Assembly: GCF_000350225.1 (NCBI RefSeq)
Contig: NW_005178710.1
Location: forward strand, 315,919-338,089
Source: Chondrus crispus
Taxonomy: Eukaryota; Rhodophyta; Florideophyceae; Gigartinales; Gigartinaceae
Direction of reading: 5' to 3'
Length of the DNA stretch: 22,171 nt
Shown here: piece by piece, positions 16,078 through 22,171 of the stretch
Layout: each line of letters starts with the position of its first letter
Numbering within the stretch: the stretch's first letter is position 1
The notes under the pieces: model-generated
Database searches by the model: none
What the model was told of the DNA's origin: nothing
What the model saw: only the letters and a program-made list of their open reading frames with translations
Made by a program: the position numbers and the translations under genes

Positions 16078-18050
16078 TGCATCACCAGAACTATTGCAGA
16101 CAAATCCGCACTTCCAATTACCCCTGGTTTCTGACTAACAACCTCCCTCAACTCTCCCACCGCTTCCACCAGTTGCCACACAGCTTTTCTTAGCAACACC
16201 TTGATTACCCACCTACTACTAAGGAGCAAACAGCTCAGCTCTTTCATCAGCTCTGCTCTGACAAGCATTCGACAAATATTCTCGAAAAAATACTCCTCCT
16301 CTGCCTCGCTTGCCTCCGCGCCCTGATCTTCAACAACTACTTCGACCACATCCCTCCCTTTCCGATAGCTATCGACCAGCTTCCCACACCACTGTTTGAC
16401 CCAGCTACGGCCTTCCACCTGGCCTGCTTCGGAGACTGCGAAATCATGCGTAAGATCATGAAGACTTACCCCTTGGCTTTCCGTGTTCGCCAGAAATCGA
16501 ATGTCAACCAACCCCACACTGTTCATCTGCGTCGCATTTTTCTTGCGATACTAACATCGCCCATTCCCCATAGATCCCTCAACACTGCCAGAGGGATCAC
16601 ATCCTGTTTCTTCAAGACACACAAGGCCCCCGGTGCATATCCGCAAAACACGGAGATCCTTCGCTGCCATTTGAGTCCAGAAACTGTAAGGACGAGCGCA
16701 ACATTGCGTGGAGCGATTTATACCCGCCTCTTCCTTTCTGGGCGCCAATTGCACTGCTCCCTTTACTCTCTTTGATCTTCTTCAAGTACCACGTCCACAA
16801 CTCTGGTATATCCCCGGCACGAGCCCCTCTTGATGGTTTACCAGTGACTCCTGCCACATTCAGAGCCAGTGGTAGTCCCGCACACATGTCAAGAATCTCT
16901 CTAAACTTCTCTCTCGATACTGGATCTTCTACTTCGCCACGCGATGCCCCACTCGCATGAATCAGCATATCGTACGCATTACGCCCTTCCCTCGGCTCAA
17001 ACTTAACTTGCTCGCCCAGATCTATTAGCGTCGGATCTCTTCTGGACTACAAAACCATGCTCGCTGGCTCATCATTTCGCACCGCGGTGCTGGCAAGGCT
17101 GGCCAGTTTCAGCAAGATCCTCTCGTCATCGCTGTTGCGCGACCAGATATCATCGAAGATGAATAGGCATCGACGACCTGCAAACCAAGCTTGAACCCCT
17201 GTTAGCACCTCATCCAGGTCGGCCAGATTGGACAGCTTGTCCCCTTCTTTACGTCCCCCAGAGATGCGGACAGCATTGCAGAGTCGTTGCTTCAGCTCTG
17301 CTTCTCTTGCGTCTTGCCCTAATGTCTAAAAATAAACTCCGTCTGGGAAGCGCGTGACAACTTCTCTATCATGTGCAATTGCTCGTAGGGCGCATGTTTT
17401 TCCGACCCCGGCTTGCCCAACTGCCGTTGCTCCTACATGCGAAGTTGTTCCGTTGCTCAAAACAGCCGCCTTTATCCTTCTCTCTACTGTGTCAGGAACA
17501 ACGCCACCGTGGGCAGAGTCCAAATCAACGAGCACTGCAGGAGAGTTGAATTCAACCGCGAAACTGGGCTTTAACACGTCACCGACCGGTGCATGTGAGC
17601 GTATCTCACCAACTACAAGCGATCCTTGTCTGCGCGTCTCTCTCACCCCGTGCATTTCCCTCCGTACGTTATCAATAGAAGCTAGAGCTTTTCGGCTTCC
17701 TTTTGGCGCGCAATTAAGACATCTTGATCTCCAATGGCTGACGCCACGGCGCGTAACTTACCCTTCGGATTCTCTATTTCTTCCTTGAGTTCCTCGACCA
17801 ACCCCGAAGCAGAGCGCCAGACGGCTTGAATATGTGTTTGCAACTCATTCTTGTGTAGGGGTTCTAGGTCGTGAATAGGGACCTTCGCGACATTCCCCGT
17901 CAATTCCTGGAGCTCGAGATATTTTTTGAGTACTTTTGTGGCCAAGCTTCCGTTGTTCTTGAAGGCATCTTGTGTGTCCATGGCCAGGCCAACAAGGCCG
18001 ACGACCTCCTCCACCGCGCCAACCTGTTCAAGGACACTCAAAGGATCCAT
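16073..18050 (-). pseudogene. NB-ARC (N-terminal) half of the split NLR-type gene
   Basis: The likely start is ATG at 18048-18050 (MDPLSVLEQVGAVEEVV), opening an all-helical N-terminal domain of about 120 residues. The NB-ARC ATPase/switch module follows: P-loop GQAGVGKTCAL (about 17390-17420), kinase-2 FIFDDIW (about 17142-17169), GLPL motif CAGLPLAL (about 16860-16884), winged-helix segment with KKQDVIPLAVLRDLW (about 16575-16620), and MHD-like LHDLTHD (about 16443-16464). Such STAND proteins act as switches in immunity or cell death. Lesions: one-base loss in the A-run at 17688-17692, in-frame TAG at 17326-17328 and 17047-17049, frame slips near 16630-16665 and 16530, and the Copia insertion. 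Introns could explain a slip but not the stops, which fall between conserved residues. Confidence 0.85.
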
Positions 18051-18893
18051 GATTCCTGAAGACGGCAAGCTGTAGGACGAAATGGAAGCGTAGGGTGTCT
18101 GATAGGAGGCGAAAGAAAGGAGATTGTGCGAGTGGCCGCGTTTGCAGTTGTTGTTGCATGCGAGGGGATAGATGCAATGCGAAAGGATGTGTATGCGTTG
18201 CCGACGCGAGGGTGTCTGCAGCGGGGCTTTTGGGTGCCTCAAGTATGCATAACGAAAATGATAACGGCTTGTGATTTCCGTGGTTTTGAAGGCTGTGTGC
18301 TTAGGGTCGGCAACGATGACTCTCCATCCAGCGTGACACATTTCCAAGTCTCTAGGCCATACAGCAATGTTTAGGGGCTTTATTTATGATTGTTGATTTT
18401 TCGAGATTCTGCCCTTTTGGTTGGCCCGTACATCGAAGTGTCAAAAATCTCACTGGGACGTTGATACTGTGCAGGCTAGAAGCTAACGATTCATTAGGGC
18501 GTGCCGCTGCCTTATCGTGCCGTTTGCTGTCGAAATGCGCTCCTGGTGCGTTGACGATAACGCACTCCTGATCCTGCATTAAGAACGTGCACTACAACAG
18601 TTATGCCCTGCAACTGGTACGGCACTGGGCGGCTACTCAAAGTGCCTTGAAATACGATACGTACCGTAACGTTGTCCGTAAAGTCGCGAAAATACGCGAG
18701 TTTGCTCGGATTTTCTGATTGCAAAATTTTCAGACAACGAGTTTTGCAAAACTCACAGCATAACGAAAACTCGGGGCATGTGAGAGCCCGTCCCAACATA
18801 ACCATGCCTTTCTTTCCGATATCAAGTTAGGCCATATGATTGGTCACTGCGAGGTGCCCACGTGAAAGACATTGATAGTATATATTGAAGACC
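18051..18893. other. Upstream flank of the NB-ARC gene, no gene supported
   Basis: This should contain the promoter and 5' leader of the NB-ARC gene, but I see no clear core element. A perfect 16-bp palindrome, GAGTTTTGCAAAACTC, lies at 18739-18754. Short open frames on both strands lack recognisable domains. Confidence 0.4.
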
Positions 18894-18896
18894 TTA
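18894..18896. repeat. Left MITE target duplication TTA
   Basis: TTA just outside the left terminal inverted repeat; its partner is at 19774-19776. Confidence 0.65.
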
Positions 18897-19773
18897 GGGT
18901 GACCCCACCGCGCCTTGCCCAAAATCGCAAAAAGCAGACAGTTGTCCTCCGGTAATTGGATCTACTATCTTTTAATCAAGCCGCGCTTTGGGGGAGGTGG
19001 TGATTCAGAGATGAACCCCACCGCGCCTGTAACACGATACATCTATTCATATTCAGGGTCACCCCAATTAGGCTACAAGTATGTCGTAGAAATACATTTG
19101 GCGCAAAGAAGCAAGCTACTGCACGCGTCTGTTCCACAATTGGCGGCAACTTTTGCTCGTCACTTGCCCGCTCTCCATAGTATGTAGGCTCCTGTTTGGG
19201 AATTATCAACTCGGCAAGTACACCACGCTTTCAATTCGCGGCGTTCTCAGACACTGCGCTCTCAGCAACGCACAGGGCAAGATTCTCCTCGTCTGACCAC
19301 CCCAGTCCCTTACCCTTTTTCCTCACTCTTACTGCCGAGTCATCAGTCCTAGTAACCACCTCAGCCATTGCCTGCACTTCTCAGAAGACGAGAAGGAGGG
19401 AGAAGATGGGAAATGTCCACGAGCGAAGGCTGCCCAACACTCCTTTTTGCGTCCCACACTATTGATGGGACTTCAGTCAAAACAGCCGCAAAGCCATTTG
19501 GAAGAGCTTTGGTAGAGCTGTAAGCACATGAAATTCAGATGTTTTCTGTACCGTTACTATAGAACGAAGCTCGCCCAAACGGCGCTTTGGACAAAAATCT
19601 CGACCAAATAATTTTGGTTTGGAAAAGAATCCTTCCCAAATTCTAAACTTTAGGACAAATTGTGGCGCGGTGGGGTTCAAAATTTCTTCCATCTGTCCGA
19701 ACTTTAGTCCATCGGTCCAAACTTTAGTGGTTGGAATTTTAGGACAGAAATTTTGTTGGCGGTGGGGTCACCC
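18897..19773. mobile_element. MITE (non-autonomous DNA transposon), Harbinger-like
   Basis: The ends are GGGTGACCCCACCGC and its exact 15-bp reverse complement. They are flanked by TTA at 18894-18896 and 19774-19776. A 3-bp TTA duplication is typical of PIF/Harbinger elements. The 877-bp interior has no transposase frame. A second inverted pair, TGAACCCCACCGCGCC (19012-19027 and 19664-19679), repeats the core ACCCCACCGCGCC inside the ends. The transposase at 20736-21934 is of the right family, but I cannot show that it acts on these ends. Confidence 0.7.
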
Positions 19774-19776
19774 TTA
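19774..19776. repeat. Right MITE target duplication TTA
   Basis: TTA just outside the right terminal inverted repeat; its partner is at 18894-18896. Confidence 0.65.
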
Positions 19777-19904
19777 AGATATATATTTTAGGCTAATTAC
19801 ATTAAAGCAGAAGGTCAGCACAAACAATGAGATGTATAAAATGTACAAATAGAGTGGGTCCTTCAAACTACTGTAGCAACAAATCGAATGATCATCAACA
19901 TCCA

Positions 19905-20650
19905 CTCGTGCGTCCCCACTTGCAAACTCCTCCTCTCTCCTCCTCTCCCACCATTCCCATATCTCACTTACTCCGTCTCTCTGTCTCTCCGTCTGTCTCT
20001 CTTTCTCTGTCTCTCTCTCTCTGTCTCTCTCTACCTCACTAGCTCCAGCTTCCTAACTCTCTTCACATCCCCAGAGTCGTCCCTCCCTTCCCATCCTCAG
20101 CTTGCCATCGCCCTCACAAAACGCAGCTTCTTACCGCCCTAACCAACTGCAGCTCCCCCCTCCCTCACCATTCTCAGCCTCCCCTCTCCTTCAAAAACCG
20201 CCGCTTCCTGCCTCCCTTTTTATCTGCAGCTCTCTTTCTCCCGGAACGTCCCCAGAGTAGTCCCTCCCTTCCCATCCTCCGCTTGCCATCTCCCTCATTA
20301 AACGCAGCTTCTTACCTCCCTCACCAACTGTAGTCTCCCCCCTCTCTCACCATTCTCAGCTCTCTTTCTCCCTGACCATCCCCAGAGTCGTCCCTCCCTT
20401 CCCATCTTCGGATTTAGTTCTCTCTCACCATCTCCAGCATCCTGGCTCCCTCACCAACTGCAGCTTCTTGCTTCCCTCGCCATCCCCACAGTCTCAGCTC
20501 CCCGTCCTGAACTCCAGCTCCATCTCACCTTAGTCAACCCCAGCTTCCCCTTTTCCACTCCATTCCCATCTTTCAACTTTTCTCCTTGCGTACCTCGTTC
20601 CATTTCTGTTCGTGTCCCTTCCTCAGTATCGCCAGCTCCCGACCTTGTCT
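19905..20650. repeat. Pyrimidine-rich tract with degenerate tandem repeats
   Basis: About 750 bases in which the plus strand is mostly C and T. It opens with a (CT)n-like microsatellite (19971-20034). Longer units then recur: CCCCAGAGT(C/A)GTCCCTCCC begins at 20069, 20250 and 20380, with phrases such as CGCAGCTTCTTACC and CTCACCATTCTCAGC between them. No protein is supported on either strand. It lies just downstream of the transposase gene as that gene is read. Confidence 0.75.
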
Positions 20651-20735
20651 AGAAGGCCATGACTTTCTATAGCTTCCCACGTCAACCATTTCGAATAATC
20701 CAATTGCAGCACTACTTGTAGAGGGGGACGAATAT

Positions 20736-21934
20736 TTATTTGTGGCGTTGGCGTACAGGAGGTCGTTCCAATCGTTTTGCCTTTACCAGATCTATGAGAC
20801 TGTCACGTTTTCTCGAACCCGCCATTCTTCGTCCTGTTTCCCTTCCTGTGTTTGCTGCCCGCGTCATTTGTCTGTGCCACCTCAAGCTTTCTGTGTAAAC
20901 CTGTCTAAACTCCACTGCTGTCATACCTTCTCGCCTCGAACCGCCTTCATCGACAACGAAATTGTGTATCTTCATGGCAGTGCACACAATTCGTGATGAA
21001 TTCCGTACTGCGAAACGCAAGGGCCTTTGCAAAATGCCCCATTTGGCTACTAAAACCCCAAACGCCTGCTCTACGGGCATTCGTAGTGACGAGTGGTAGA
21101 AATTGAACGCATCTTCTGTCTCTGTAACCTGCGAGCTTGGTACAGGTGTTATGACAGTTTCAGTGCACAAATATGCTTCGTCAGCGGCTATCCAAAATTC
21201 TTCGCACAAACGGCCCTCCTGGAGATATCTTCCTAAACTTGAGGTCTCATGACTGAGCGAGTCATGAGTCGAACCCACGCAGCGACAGGAGTATGTCAGA
21301 AAACGATAATTGGAGTCCACCATAGCTTGCACACAAAGGGCGTAAAACCCTTTTCTGTTGTAGTACGACGCGGGGTTCTCCTCCTTTGGTTTAGTGATTT
21401 TAACTGCAAGACCATCTAGAGCCCCGACACACCCGTCCAACGGACTAACTGTTTTTCTTGAGGTTTTGAAAGCGATTGATGATGTATAGAGATCTCCTCT
21501 TGTTTTCGGCAGTCCAGGAAGCCGGAGGACCACATTTAGCACACTTACAGTGTCCTCAAAAATCCTGTGGATAGTAGATTTCCTCACGTGGTAGCTTGAT
21601 ATGAGGTCCCACATATCTGCTCCAGCTAGTAGGCGTAGGGTGATTCCGAGGCGCATATCTGGCATGACGGTTGTTCTCTTTGACCTTTGACCCATCTCAA
21701 TGTTTTTCTGAATTTTACACTGAATAAGTCGCAACAATTTGGCGAAGATGGGACGAGGCATTCGGAATGCGCCGGAAACTCCTCATCGGTATAAATTGAA
21801 GTTACAGATAAGAACGTGATTTCGTCTCTATTCATGAGGTGGGATATGCGCCAGCGATATTCGGTTGAAAAAGGGTGTGAAGGGGGATATGGCATCCAGG
21901 AGTGCTGGAGATAATATGGAGGTGGAGTCGACAA
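20736..21934 (-). pseudogene. PIF/Harbinger transposase (DDE_4 family), N-terminal frame break
   Basis: The main frame (21761 to 20736, 341 codons) codes a DDE_Tnp_4 nuclease that cuts and pastes Harbinger elements. Visible are the helical start (FAKLLRLIQCKIQ), first Asp in VGALDGLAV, YYNRKGFYALCVQAMVD, second Asp in VGSTHDSLS, ADEAYL, and the catalytic Glu in MPVEQAFGVLVAKWGIL, then IHNFVVDEG. The tail is basic. Family members normally begin with a segment like 'eFr.hFRM' joined to the main part. Here that segment (DEEFPAH) lies in another frame that starts at ATG 21934. Adding one T near 21762-21768 would join the two. So the gene is broken by a one-base loss, unless a small intron or a downstream start is used. 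The transposon's own ends were not found. Confidence 0.8.
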
Positions 21935-22171
21935 AAGGTGGTGCTAGACGGGAGACGGTTTGATGCACGGATGATAGCGTGATGTTGGGGAGATCATCCC
22001 CACTTTCCGCTGGGCATTTTACTGACTCTGTTCAGCGCGTTTGAGACCGTTTTTACTGTGGTCGCTTGCTTTTGAGTTGTCTCAATCTATTTGTTGTCCA
22101 ATGAAATTGCCTTTCTGTGAGGCTTACACTCCAGGAGAAAGGGCGCTTACTACCTCTCTTTCCAGCACACT
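21935..22171. other. Right edge, nothing recognised
   Basis: The upstream flank of the transposase gene. No gene, repeat pair or clear terminal inverted repeat is seen. Confidence 0.4.

Noticed and set aside
16439..16472. Possible 34-base intron (GTAAGT...CGCAG on the minus strand) in the NB-ARC gene
   Set aside because: The interval codes the MHD-like LHDLTHD motif in frame with its flanks, so it is exon sequence.

Overview
The window is nuclear DNA of a eukaryote, not a prokaryotic or organellar segment. It combines a nested LTR-retrotransposon cluster, a PIF/Harbinger-type transposase, a MITE, an NB-ARC plus WD40 (NLR/STAND-type) gene and a GC-rich MFS transporter gene without visible introns. 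The repeat-rich setting with compact genes and near-identical WD40 units would fit a florideophyte red alga such as Chondrus. That placement is inference and cannot be proven from the window.

Layout: (1) 1-1241 (+), 3' part of an MFS transporter. (2) About 1.9-4.2 kb (+), broken frames; the last two carry a PIN-like domain and a CXC cysteine-rich domain of one decayed or spliced gene. (3) 5.4-18.05 kb (-), one NB-ARC-WD40 gene cut in two. Its WD40 half is at 5399-7488 and its NB-ARC half at 16073-18050. (4) Between the halves lies a Copia retrotransposon (7489-16072, minus strand) with very short LTRs (138 and 96 bp), TG...CA ends, a 5-bp target duplication CAGCT and an initiator-tRNA-type primer site. 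Deleting the element and one target copy restores one reading frame across the join. (5) Inside the Copia element, in place of its integrase region, sits a second LTR element (about 9309-14707, plus strand). It has about 720-bp LTRs, a polypurine tract, two unrecognised ORFs, no visible reverse transcriptase, and an unusual density of stem-loops. (6) 18897-19773, an 877-bp MITE with 15-bp terminal inverted repeats and TTA target duplication. (7) About 19.9-20.65 kb, a pyrimidine-rich tandem repeat tract. (8) 20736-21934 (-), a DDE_4 (Harbinger) transposase with a probable frame break near its N-terminus.

History as read from the sequence: the NLR-type gene was hit by the Copia element, which was then invaded by the second LTR element. 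The gene also carries two nonsense codons and several frameshifts, so it is a pseudogene. The best candidate for something undescribed is the inner LTR element: two ORFs without recognised homology, four copies of a loop sequence ACAGAAAA (two in convincing hairpins), a run of long palindromes between its ORFs, and a putative start codon placed in the bulge of a 17-bp stem.
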